Part shown: positions 25,148 to 32,721 of the stretch, one piece after another | Numbering within the stretch: position 1 is the first letter of the stretch | How the letters are laid out: every line of letters begins with the position of its first letter | Source of the DNA: DASZHJ01 sp035581425 | GTDB lineage: Bacteria > Pseudomonadota > Alphaproteobacteria > ATCC43930 > CGMCC-115725 | DNA: 58,232 nt | Reading direction: 5' to 3' | Assembly: GCA_035581425.1 (NCBI GenBank) | Contig: DATJVP010000155.1 | Location: forward strand, 1-58,232 | Translations under genes and position numbers: made by a program | The notes under the pieces: model-generated | What the model was told of the DNA's origin: nothing | Seen by the model: the letters and a program-made list of their open reading frames with translations, nothing else | Database searches by the model: none

Positions 25148-25161
25148 GATCAGTGCTGATC
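25148..25161. repeat. 14-base palindrome
   Basis: GATCAG, two bases, then CTGATC form a perfect dyad upstream of the stem-loop. It could be an operator or the base of an RNA hairpin. Confidence 0.35.
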
Positions 25162-25220
25162 AGCGCCAAACCCAAAGCTCGGTCGCGTGACCGGGCGGTG
25201 AGCTCCAGAAGCCACCCAGT

Positions 25221-25256
25221 CGAACCCCGCCTTTAGGCCTTGCCGGGCGGGGTTCG
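25221..25256. other. Strong stem-loop, possible terminator or small-RNA end
   Basis: CGAACCCCGCC at 25221-25231 pairs perfectly with GGCGGGGTTCG at 25246-25256 around a 14-base loop that itself contains AGGCCT. There is no U-tract on either side, so intrinsic termination would be weak. The hairpin sits upstream of the hydrolase promoter and behind no known gene on the plus strand, so it would end an unannotated transcript if it is a terminator. Confidence 0.45.
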
Positions 25257-25290
25257 CATGTCCCAGCGCGGTTCGCCCCACGCCTCCTCC

Positions 25291-25319
25291 TTGTCAACCC
25301 CTTTTGATCAGGCTATAGC
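25291..25319 (+). promoter_or_regulatory. Predicted sigma70-type promoter of the hydrolase pair
   Basis: TTGTCA (25291-25296) and TATAGC (25314-25319) are separated by 17 bases, the optimum spacing, in a locally AT-richer stretch. Transcription would begin near 25326, giving a leader of about 55 bases before the ATG of the secreted hydrolase. Confidence 0.55.
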
Positions 25320-25381
25320 CCTTTCGTGCGAGGGGCTGCCCTGCGCTTTTGGTGGCCCATCCCGGAGATGGAGGGGTGGCG

Positions 25382-26428
25382 ATGCGAGACCTGCTGAAGC
25401 GGGCGCTGATTGCGGCCCTGTTGGTTGCCGGGCTCCCGTCCGTCGGAAGCGCCCAGACGCCCGTCCTCATCACCGAGAGCTACCGCGTATTGCCGCCAGG
25501 CGAGACCGGCGCACAGCTTTTCGTTCAGAACAAGTATCCTCAGGGCTTCCAGAACTTCCGGGCGGAGCGCACCGTGCTCTTCGTCCATGGCGGGCTCTAT
25601 CCCGCCGAGAGCACCTTCGACCTGCTGCTCTCGGGCATGTCCTGGATGGATTTCATCGCGGCGCGCGGGTTCGATGTCTACTACGTCGATCTCGAGGGCT
25701 TCGGCCGCGCCTCGCGTCCGCTCAGCATGAGCATGGCGGCGGAGCTCAACGATCCCGTGACGTCGACCGAGGCAGCCGAGCTCCAGCTCGAGGCGGCCGT
25801 CGCGACCATCCTGCAGCGGCGCAAGATCGAGCGGCTCACCATCATCGGCTTCGATTGGGGAGCCTCCGTCGCCGCGCGCTTCGCCTCGCTGAAGCCCGGC
25901 TACGTCGAGCGCCTGGTGATGGTGGCGCCGCAATGGGTCACTGCGATCGCGCATCCTTCGCCCACGCCCGCGCCCGTCGGGGCCTATCGCGCGATCGCCT
26001 TAGAGGAGGCGCGGCAAAGCTGGATCGGAATGGCGCCCGCGGGCGATCAAGCGAAGCTCGTGCCGCAATCCTGGCTCGACGGCTTTTGGTCCGCCAACAT
26101 GGAGGTCGATCCGATCGGCGCCGCCAAGCGGCCGCAGATCGTGCGCGCGCCCAACGGGCCGGCGCTCGACCGGCAACGCTTTTGGGACCAGAGCCGCGCA
26201 CCCTACGACCCCGGAAAGATCACTGCATCCGTATTGGTGGTGCGAGGGCAATGGGACACGCTCTCGACCGACGCCGGCGATCGCGATCTCGCCTCGCGAC
26301 TCATCGCGGCGGCCAGCCGCACTTTCCTCAACGTCCCCGGCGGAACGCACTATATGATGCTGGAGGCGGGCAGGCAGCGCCTCTTCGACGCTGTGCAGCA
26401 ATTCCTGGAGGGCGTCGGGCGTTCGTGA
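25382..26428 (+). CDS. Exported alpha/beta hydrolase with aspartate nucleophile
   Basis: A 348-residue alpha/beta hydrolase with a signal peptide ending near residue 24 (PSVGSA). The oxyanion region is VLFVHGGLYPAEST. The nucleophile elbow reads IIGFDWGASVAARF, so the nucleophile is Asp158 rather than serine, as in epoxide hydrolases and haloalkane dehalogenases. The acid is likely in VVRGQWDTLS and the catalytic His in VPGGTHYMMLEAG. It would open epoxides or cleave a similar electrophile in the periplasm. GGAGGGG upstream supports the ATG. Four bases separate it from the next hydrolase gene, indicating an operon. Confidence 0.82.
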   Translation: MRDLLKRALIAALLVAGLPSVGSAQTPVLITESYRVLPPGETGAQLFVQNKYPQGFQNFRAERTVLFVHGGLYPAESTFDLLLSGMSWMDFIAARGFDVYYVDLEGFGRASRPLSMSMAAELNDPVTSTEAAELQLEAAVATILQRRKIERLTIIGFDWGASVAARFASLKPGYVERLVMVAPQWVTAIAHPSPTPAPVGAYRAIALEEARQSWIGMAPAGDQAKLVPQSWLDGFWSANMEVDPIGAAKRPQIVRAPNGPALDRQRFWDQSRAPYDPGKITASVLVVRGQWDTLSTDAGDRDLASRLIAAASRTFLNVPGGTHYMMLEAGRQRLFDAVQQFLEGVGRS

Positions 26429-26432
26429 GGGG

Positions 26433-27446
26433 ATGAGCGATTATCGCATCTTCGAGCTCGGGGATGTCCTGCTGCAGTCGCGCATGACATTCCGCGGAGC
26501 GTTCCTCGCCTACAAGACCTTCGGCACGCTCAACGCCGACCGCTCCAATGCGATCGTCTACCCAACCTCCTACGGCGCGCAGCACTACGACACGGAGTGG
26601 CTGATCCGTGAGGGCTGGGCGCTCGACCCCAGCAAATATCTCATCGTCATTCCCAACATGTTCGGGAACGGACTCTCGACCTCGCCGAGCAACGCGCCGC
26701 CTCCTTACGATCGCGGCCGCTATCCCCACTTCACCATGTACGACAACGTGGTCCAGCAGCAGCGGCTGCTGCGGGAGGAGCTGGGGATCGAGCGGGTGAA
26801 GCTCGTGGTGGGCTTCTCTATGGGCGGACAGCAAGCCTTCCACTGGGGGGCGCTCTTCCCGGAGATGGTCGAGCGCATCGCGCCCATCTGCGGCTCCGCA
26901 CGCACCTCCCCGCACAACTTCGTCTTCCTCGAGGGCGTGAAGGCGGCGCTTACCGCCGATCCCGAATGGCGGGACGGCTGGTTCGAGCGCCAGCCGCTCA
27001 GGGGGTTGCGCGCGATGGGGCGCGTCTATGCGGGCTGGGGCCTCTCGCAGGCCTTCTACCGCGAGCGCCTCTGGGCTGGCCTCGGCTATTCCTCGCTCGA
27101 GGATTTCCTCGTGCATAACTGGGAGGGAAATTTCCTCCGCCGCGACGCCAACAACCTGCTCGCGATGCTCTGGACCTGGCAGCACGCGGATATTTCAGCG
27201 AATGAGCGATACGGCGGCGATCTCGCGAAGGCGTTGGGCGCTATTCGCGCCAAGGCGATCGTCATGCCCAGCGAGAGCGACCTCTATTTCACCGTCGAGG
27301 ACAACCGGCGCGAGGTAGCGCTGATGGCCGACGCGGAGCTCCGTCCCATCCCCTCGCTCTGGGGCCACCGCGCCGGCAACCCCACGCAGAATCCCGCCGA
27401 CCGCGACTTCCTGAACCGCGCGCTCCAGGAACTGCTCGCGTACTGA
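26433..27446 (+). CDS. Alpha/beta hydrolase resembling homoserine O-acetyltransferase (MetX)
   Basis: A 337-residue cytosolic alpha/beta fold protein. It follows the MetX outline: AFLAYKTFGTLNADRSNAIV near residue 24, LIVIPNMFGNGLSTSPSN, and the elbow VVGFSMGGQQAFHWG with Ser129. The Asp and His partners are probably in PSESDLYFT and LWGHRAGNP. Members of this branch outside methionine synthesis are often esterases or acyltransferases of unknown substrate, and this protein lacks the long lid typical of MetX. It is cotranscribed with the exported aspartate-nucleophile hydrolase. Confidence 0.85.
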   Translation: MSDYRIFELGDVLLQSRMTFRGAFLAYKTFGTLNADRSNAIVYPTSYGAQHYDTEWLIREGWALDPSKYLIVIPNMFGNGLSTSPSNAPPPYDRGRYPHFTMYDNVVQQQRLLREELGIERVKLVVGFSMGGQQAFHWGALFPEMVERIAPICGSARTSPHNFVFLEGVKAALTADPEWRDGWFERQPLRGLRAMGRVYAGWGLSQAFYRERLWAGLGYSSLEDFLVHNWEGNFLRRDANNLLAMLWTWQHADISANERYGGDLAKALGAIRAKAIVMPSESDLYFTVEDNRREVALMADAELRPIPSLWGHRAGNPTQNPADRDFLNRALQELLAY

Positions 27447-27511
27447 GCGATCGGCCTCGCTCAGGATTGCGGGATCGCCGGGCTTTCCCTTGACCAGTCA
27501 ATGCCCTCTTA

Positions 27512-28123
27512 CTACGGGTACTGAGCGCGCAGGCGCAGCATGCGCCGCGCCCAGCGCAGCAATCGCCAGCCGAAGAGCGCCACGAGCAACAGCGCATCGA
27601 GCAGCGTCTCCGCGCGGGTGAAGCGCCCAGCCATCTCGAAGTGGAGGTAGCCGAGAGCGACCGCGGGAAAGACGAGCCAATGCAGCTTGCGCCATCCGCG
27701 CGCGCCGAGCCAGCGCACGGCGGCATCCATCGAGGTCGCCGCGAGTGGCACCAGCAGCAGGACCGCGACCAAGCCGATCGCGAGATAGGCACGTCCCACA
27801 GTCTCGCCCAGAATGAAGGCCCAGTCGAAGTCGTAATCCTTCATCCAGATCAGCAGGTGCAGGAGTGCGTAGAACGCCGCGAAGAGGCCGACCATACGGC
27901 GGATCTCGATCGGCCAGGCCCAGCCCGTCGCGCGCGAGAGCGGGGTCAGGGTGAGGCCCAGTAGCAGCAGCCGCATCGCCCAGAGGCCGGTTGCCTGGAT
28001 CGAGGGCGGATAGGGATCGGCTGCGAGCGCGCCGAAAAACACCCCTCTCGCGAGCACGAGCAGCGGCAGCGAGGCCGCGACGAAGACGGTGCATTTGATG
28101 AGGCGCCGCTTCAGAACCTGCAT
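27512..28123 (-). CDS. msrQ: MsrQ-like haem-binding membrane subunit (ferric reductase-like)
   Basis: A 203-residue membrane protein with about six helices and the ferric-reductase-like transmembrane fold. MsrQ passes electrons from quinones or flavin to the periplasmic methionine sulfoxide reductase MsrP. Haem-ligand histidines are probably in ALLHLLIWMKDYDFDW and in WRKLHWLVFPAVALGYLHFE. The family phrase LHWLVF and the TGLWAMRLLLLGLTLTPLSR segment support MsrQ. I set the start at the ATG preceded by AAAGGAG at five bases. The msrP gene normally beside it is absent here, so another redox partner is possible. Confidence 0.83.
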   Translation of the reverse strand: MQVLKRRLIKCTVFVAASLPLLVLARGVFFGALAADPYPPSIQATGLWAMRLLLLGLTLTPLSRATGWAWPIEIRRMVGLFAAFYALLHLLIWMKDYDFDWAFILGETVGRAYLAIGLVAVLLLVPLAATSMDAAVRWLGARGWRKLHWLVFPAVALGYLHFEMAGRFTRAETLLDALLLVALFGWRLLRWARRMLRLRAQYP

Positions 28124-28128
28124 CGCCG

Positions 28129-28135
28129 CTCCTTT
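28129..28135 (-). promoter_or_regulatory. Ribosome binding site deciding the msrQ start
   Basis: AAAGGAG lies five bases before the ATG at 28123 and argues against the in-frame upstream starts at 28147 and 28276. Confidence 0.7.
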
Positions 28136-28256
28136 GCGCGCGATCATGCCGAGCGGCAGCGCGAAGTTCCAGTCACGGGTTCGCGGGCTGATGTTGACAA
28201 ACGCGCTGCTGGCGCCGCTTGATCGTCGATCCCCTCGAACCGGAGCTCCCGGACTC

Positions 28257-28616
28257 GTGTCTTCGCCCCCCGGCATCTCGCGCTACGTTGCATTCTTCGC
28301 GGCGGCGGTGGTCCTTGCTCTGACCTGGAAGGTCTATCCGGTGTTCAAGGACACGCTGCGCAGCGACGGGCGCGTGTTGAGTCTCGACGACTACGTCACC
28401 GAGGCCTGCGGCGAGCGCGTGGGCCCGCTCGCGACGAGCTGCCGCGAGGCGACGCTCGAGCATGGCAGGCGGCTCGTTGCGAGCCAGCAGGCGAAGGCGC
28501 TGCTGATCGTAGAGGCGCCGCTCATTGCTTACCTAGCCGTCTATCTCCCCTACCGCGCGATCCTCCGCCGGCTCGATCGCGGCCGCGCCCGTGCGGCTGC
28601 GCCGTCCTCCTCCTGA
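28257..28616 (+). CDS. Small membrane protein of unknown function
   Basis: I do not recognise this protein beyond a general likeness to small alphaproteobacterial hypotheticals. From the chosen GTG it has 119 residues: a hydrophobic helix (YVAFFAAAVVLALTWKVYPVF), a soluble loop with two cysteines in YVTEACGERVG and ATSCREATLEHG, a second helix (ALLIVEAPLIAYLAVYLPY), and an Arg-rich tail. The topology suggests a periplasmic loop that could be closed by a disulfide. The start is uncertain; in-frame codons reach back to 28089, overlapping msrQ. It is divergent from msrQ and directly precedes the MATE gene. Confidence 0.6.
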   Translation: MSSPPGISRYVAFFAAAVVLALTWKVYPVFKDTLRSDGRVLSLDDYVTEACGERVGPLATSCREATLEHGRRLVASQQAKALLIVEAPLIAYLAVYLPYRAILRRLDRGRARAAAPSSS

Positions 28617-29953
28617 GCGCCGAGACGCCGAGTTCGGAGGCGGTCCCGAGCGATCATCGCCGGCTTTGGCGGCTCGCAGCCCCCGTCATTCTCTCGGGCT
28701 TAACGGTGCCCTTGCAGACCGCAGTCGACGCGGGCGTGGTCGGCCACCTCGGCGAAGCCGCCGATCTCGGCGGCGTTGCGCTCGGAGGAACGATCTTCGT
28801 CTTCCTCTATTGGGGCCTCGTATGCTTGCGCCAGAGCACCACCGGCCTCACGGCGCAAGCCGAGGGGGCGCGCGACTTCCGCGCGGCGAAGCTCATCCTC
28901 GCGCGTGGCCTTCTCGTAGCGATCGGTCTTGGGATGCTCTTCCTCGCACTCGGCCGCCCGATCCTTTGGCTCGGGCTCGGGATTCTCGGCGGCGGCCCCG
29001 AGGTGCAGGCGGCGGCCGGCCTCTATTTCCTCACCCGGCTCTACTCCGCGCCGGCATCGCTCGCCAATTTCGTCATCCTTGGTTGGCTCCTCGGCCTCCA
29101 GCGCACGCGCCGCGCCTTCCTGGTGCAGGCGACCGTCAATCTCGGCAATGCCGGCCTCGCCGTGCTCTTCGTCTTCGGCTTTCGCTGGGGTGTCGCGGGT
29201 GTCGGAGCGGCAACGGCTATCGCGGATTACCTGGGGCTAGCTCTCGGCCTCGCCCTAGCCCTTCCGCTCCTCCGGCGCAATCGGCTCAATCGCAGCGAGC
29301 TGCTAGACCGCCACGCGCTGCGGCGCTTCTTCCGGGTCAACCGGGATCTCTTCCTGCGGACGGCGGCACTGGTCGTGACCCTCGCCTATTTCAACCGCAC
29401 CGGCGCGAGACTCGGCACGATCGCGCTCGCCTCCAATGCGCTCCTCCTCAACTTTCATACTTTCGCTTCCTTCGGGCTCGACGGGCTGGCGCTCGCGACT
29501 GAGTCGATCGTGGGAGCGGCAGTCGGGCGCAGCGACCGCATGGGGTTTCGAAGCGCGGTGCGTACAGGCCTCGTCTCTGCTGTTCCGGTGGCACTAGCCT
29601 TCTCGCTTCTCTTCCTGCTGCTGGGTCCGGCGATACTGCGCGCGCTCACGAACATCGAGCCCGTGCGGGAGGCGGCGCTTCGCCTCTTGCCCTGGGCCAT
29701 CGCGACGCCTCTTGTCTCCGTCTGGAGCTTCCAGTTCGACGGCGTCTTCATCGGCGCTACCGCTACGCGGGCGCTCCGCAACACCATGGCGGTGGCGGTC
29801 CTGGTGTTCCTTCTGAGCGCCCCGCTCCTCGTCTCCCGCTTCGGCAATGACGGCCTCTGGGGTGCCTTCATGCTCTTTATGGCCGCACGCGGGGCAGCGC
29901 AGGCGGCGGCGCTCCCGCGCATCGAGCGCGGCCTTGACGCCGTGCCAGGCTAG
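28613..29953 (+). CDS. MATE family multidrug/cation antiporter
   Basis: A roughly 446-residue exporter with twelve membrane helices, of the DinF-like MATE branch. It uses a Na+ or H+ gradient to expel cationic compounds. Segments such as VDAGVVGHLGEAADLGGVAL and GDGLWGAFMLFMAARG-like ends fit the family. The first ordinary start, GTG at 28706, would cut helix 1 in half. The frame is open upstream and reads SDHRRLWRLAAPVILSGLTV, a good MATE N-terminus, back to a CTG overlapping the previous stop (CTGA). I therefore extend the gene to that CTG; this start is an inference and has no clear ribosome site. Confidence 0.85.
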   Translation: MSAETPSSEAVPSDHRRLWRLAAPVILSGLTVPLQTAVDAGVVGHLGEAADLGGVALGGTIFVFLYWGLVCLRQSTTGLTAQAEGARDFRAAKLILARGLLVAIGLGMLFLALGRPILWLGLGILGGGPEVQAAAGLYFLTRLYSAPASLANFVILGWLLGLQRTRRAFLVQATVNLGNAGLAVLFVFGFRWGVAGVGAATAIADYLGLALGLALALPLLRRNRLNRSELLDRHALRRFFRVNRDLFLRTAALVVTLAYFNRTGARLGTIALASNALLLNFHTFASFGLDGLALATESIVGAAVGRSDRMGFRSAVRTGLVSAVPVALAFSLLFLLLGPAILRALTNIEPVREAALRLLPWAIATPLVSVWSFQFDGVFIGATATRALRNTMAVAVLVFLLSAPLLVSRFGNDGLWGAFMLFMAARGAAQAAALPRIERGLDAVPG

Positions 29954-31146
29954 CGGCGCTGCTGCGCCGCGCTGAGGCGTCGGTGCGCCTCCTCGTCGAT
30001 CGCGCGCATCAGCTCCGGTTGCTGTGCCGCGAGCCTCCGGAAATCCGCGAGGTCGAGCAATAGGAACTCGCAGGATTGCCGCGCAATCACCGTCGCGGTG
30101 CGCGGTCCACCCGTGACCAGCGCAATCTCGCCGAAGAACTGGCCCGTGCCGAGGACGAGCGGCGCGGGGTGGATCTGGATCTCCACCTCGCCCGCGACGA
30201 TAAAATACATGCAGTCGCCGGGCTCTCCGCGGCGCGTGACGATCGTGCCCGCGGGAACGTCTTGCGGGCGCAGCAGCTTTGCCACCTCCGCGATCGTGCC
30301 GGCACCGACGTCTCGGAAGAGCGGCACCCGCGCAACCATGTCCCAGGTGCGCAGGAACTCGCGGCGGCGCATCTCCTCCGCAAAGGCGTTGGCGAGGATA
30401 CCCGCAAGGAACGCGAAGGTCGCGATGCCGCAGACCATCACCAGACCCGCGACGAAGCGACCGAAGGAGGTGAGCGGCACCACATCGCCATAGCCGGTCG
30501 TCGTGAGCGTCGTCACCGCCCAGTAGAGCGAGGCGGGAATGCTGCTGAACGCCTCCGGCTGCGAGGGATGCTCGGAGACGTATTCGAGAGTCGCCGCGAG
30601 CAGCAGGACGACGAGAAAGGCCATGAAGAGGCTCTCGACCGGACCGCGGGCATTCCGGAGTACGCGCCCGACCAAAGCCAGGCCCTCGGAGTAGTGGCCG
30701 AATTTGAAGATCCAGACGACGCCGGCGACGCGGACGAGGAGTTGCGGGGCGCCCGCCGCCAGCGCCGCGAGCGGCAGTAAAGCCAAGAGATCGATGACGC
30801 CGGCACTGCTTGTCGCCCATTGCCGGCGCGCGCGCCAGGATTCTCCCTGCCGCACCCAGGGCGCCGCCGGCGCGACGATCAGGCGCAGTGCGAACTCGAT
30901 CGCAAAGAAGACGAGCGTCGTGTCAAAAACGAGGTCGAGGATATGGCCGAAAGAAGCGTTGATGGTGGTGACGGTATCGAGGACGAGCGCCGCGAGTCCG
31001 GAGACCGCCAAGAGATGGTGGATGACCCGGAACAGGACGGCCTGCCAAGCCTTCGAGTCGGCCGAGAGCCAATCGTAGATGCGCCGCTCCAGCACGCCGC
31101 CATCCTTGAAGTGAAAAAGCCGGGACTTGCGCAAGCAAGCCAGCAT
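29950..31146 (-). CDS. Cyclic-nucleotide-gated potassium channel, six-helix type
   Basis: A 398-residue channel with helices S1-S6, the K+ selectivity filter TTTGYGD at residues 215-221, and a C-terminal cyclic nucleotide-binding domain from about 278 to 385. The phosphate-binding cassette FFGEIALVTGGPRTATV (337-353) keeps the Glu and Arg349 that hold cAMP. S4 is poor in arginines, as in MlotiK1, so gating should be by ligand rather than voltage. The ATG chosen follows AGGATAAGGGA; longer frames upstream run over the divergent small secreted protein gene. The 3' end overlaps the MATE gene by four bases. Confidence 0.93.
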   Translation of the reverse strand: MLACLRKSRLFHFKDGGVLERRIYDWLSADSKAWQAVLFRVIHHLLAVSGLAALVLDTVTTINASFGHILDLVFDTTLVFFAIEFALRLIVAPAAPWVRQGESWRARRQWATSSAGVIDLLALLPLAALAAGAPQLLVRVAGVVWIFKFGHYSEGLALVGRVLRNARGPVESLFMAFLVVLLLAATLEYVSEHPSQPEAFSSIPASLYWAVTTLTTTGYGDVVPLTSFGRFVAGLVMVCGIATFAFLAGILANAFAEEMRRREFLRTWDMVARVPLFRDVGAGTIAEVAKLLRPQDVPAGTIVTRRGEPGDCMYFIVAGEVEIQIHPAPLVLGTGQFFGEIALVTGGPRTATVIARQSCEFLLLDLADFRRLAAQQPELMRAIDEEAHRRLSAAQQRR

Positions 31147-31246
31147 TCCCTTATCCTGACAATGGCTTTTGCGAAGGATGGCTCGGCCGCAGTAGAATGG
31201 AGCCGCGAAGGTCGTCCGCGGGCGGCGCAGCAAAGCGAGGCATTGG

Positions 31247-31528
31247 GTGGCTAGAAGCGTGCCGGTTTGGATTGCAGCGGCGGTGATTGCAGCGGCGGTG
31301 GCGGCAGGCGCCATGGCTGCCGGCATGGGGACGGACAACACTCGCATCGATAACGCGAGGCAGCGGTGGCACGCCGCCGACGACTGTAATCGCCAGGCGT
31401 TCAAGAAATTCCCGGATTACACCCAGGAAGGGGCGTCCAAGCGCGACGCCTTCGTCCAGCAATGTCTGCGCGACAGGCATCTGCCGCCACCCGAGAGTTC
31501 CGGGCAAACCAAGGCATCGGGCCAGTAG
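31247..31528 (+). CDS. Small exported protein with two cysteines
   Basis: A 93-residue protein I do not recognise. A hydrophobic N-terminus (VPVWIAAAVIAAAVAAGAMA, residues 5-24) is either a signal peptide or a membrane anchor. The polar remainder contains DNARQRWHAADDCNRQAFKK and QQCLRDRHLPPP, with two cysteines that could pair in the periplasm. GAGG seven bases before the GTG supports this start. It is divergent from the K+ channel and convergent with DUF2336. Base composition and codon use look like its neighbours. Confidence 0.6.
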   Translation: MARSVPVWIAAAVIAAAVAAGAMAAGMGTDNTRIDNARQRWHAADDCNRQAFKKFPDYTQEGASKRDAFVQQCLRDRHLPPPESSGQTKASGQ

Positions 31529-31539
31529 CGCTCAGAGGC

Positions 31540-32664
31540 TCAGCCCTCGGCTTCGGCTTCCTCCGCCTCGCGCTGCTGTAGCCTTGCGAGCAGATAGTCG
31601 AGGTTCTCGGCCCCCACATCCTCGAACTGCGTGAGTATCCGCTCGACCATGCGGCGGCGGTGGCGCTCCCGGTCTTGCGCCAGACCGTCGAACGGCGTGG
31701 AACGCGCGACGTCGAGGGCGACGCGGAAGGCTCGATAGAAGGCCTTCGGAAGCTGGGAGTGGTCGTAAAGCGACTTGAAGCCGAGCGGTCCCGCGTCGTG
31801 AATGAGGAGGCGGGCATTGTGCAGCGGTACCTTGCCGAGCACCGAAAAAGCCGCCTCAACCATCGCGAGATCGCCCATGCAGAGTGCGCGCAGGATGAGC
31901 GAGGGAGTGAGCCGACCCGCCTCCTTCAGATGCGTCACGAGCTCGAGCGCCTCGGTCGCGGGGGAGAGCGGCGAGACCAACCCCACCGTCGCTTGCTCGC
32001 GGATCTGAAAGACGAGATCGCTCGCGAGCCGGTCCGGCAGGTCGTGACGGGTCATGAGCTTCTGACGGAGCCGGTCGGAAGCCTCCGCGACCATCCGCTC
32101 GAGAATGCCGACGGGGAGCCGGCTGCGGCAGGCGAGCGAATCTCCGATCTCGATGTCGGCGCCGTGTCGCGAGAGCACGATATGGAGGGTGGGCTCGGCG
32201 ATCTCCGCGCCCTCGTTCGCGACCAGCGCCGCGATCGCCCTTGGATTGTCTTCCGCCACCAGCGCATCGGAGAGGAGCTCGGAGAGCGTGCGCCGGCGCG
32301 CGATAGCCATGAGCTTTGCATTCGTCGCTCCCCTGACGAGCGTAACAAGCGCATCGTCGCCGAGGACGGTCGAATACTGCAGGATCGGAACCGACACGGC
32401 CTCTACGTCGCGCGCGAGGCGGATCGCCACTTCTTCCGGCAGATGCCGACTCTCCTTGAGGCATTCCGCCAGCGCCTGACGCACGCGCTGAGCTGCATCC
32501 CGCGCCATCACCCGTACGATCTCCTGGGCAATCCGACGCTCCTCCGCGTTCAATCCCGGACGCTCGAGCTCGTGCGCGACCTTCGCGGCCATCTCGGCAC
32601 GGGTATCGGCCGAGGGGTCCGCGAGCAGGTGCTGCACGTCGGCTAGCGAGAGGGAGTCCGTCAT
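31540..32664 (-). CDS. DUF2336 domain-containing protein
   Basis: A 374-residue soluble, mainly alpha-helical protein of the alphaproteobacterial DUF2336 family, whose function is unknown. It starts with SLADVQHLLADPSADTRAEM and shows HEAT-like repeats: LAECLKESRHLPEEVAIRLA, VSVPILQYSTVLGDDALVTL and HDLPDRLASDLVFQI. The C-terminal 70 residues are polar and end in an acidic Glu/Ala tail (REAEEAEAEG), suggesting a protein-protein scaffold. It follows the DUF6969-like gene by 57 bases on the same strand. Confidence 0.9.
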   Translation of the reverse strand: MTDSLSLADVQHLLADPSADTRAEMAAKVAHELERPGLNAEERRIAQEIVRVMARDAAQRVRQALAECLKESRHLPEEVAIRLARDVEAVSVPILQYSTVLGDDALVTLVRGATNAKLMAIARRRTLSELLSDALVAEDNPRAIAALVANEGAEIAEPTLHIVLSRHGADIEIGDSLACRSRLPVGILERMVAEASDRLRQKLMTRHDLPDRLASDLVFQIREQATVGLVSPLSPATEALELVTHLKEAGRLTPSLILRALCMGDLAMVEAAFSVLGKVPLHNARLLIHDAGPLGFKSLYDHSQLPKAFYRAFRVALDVARSTPFDGLAQDRERHRRRMVERILTQFEDVGAENLDYLLARLQQREAEEAEAEG

Positions 32665-32721
32665 GCCGCGATGATGGGCGGCATATGGCTAATTTTGACT
32701 TAACGGGCGGCGGCGCCCCCG

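Larger units (their letters stand above)
24953..25381. other. Gene-free interval between prfC and a secreted hydrolase
   Basis: These 429 bases separate two divergent genes. I see no convincing coding frame. The right third holds a sigma70-like promoter for the hydrolase and the middle holds a 14-base palindrome and an 11-base-pair stem-loop, listed separately. The left third must hold the prfC promoter, which I could not pick out. A tRNA was sought on both strands and not found. Confidence 0.6.

Noticed and set aside
25240..25300. GGGGTTCG sequence resembling a tRNA T-arm
   Set aside because: The flanking bases do not give a T-stem, anticodon arm or acceptor stem on either strand.
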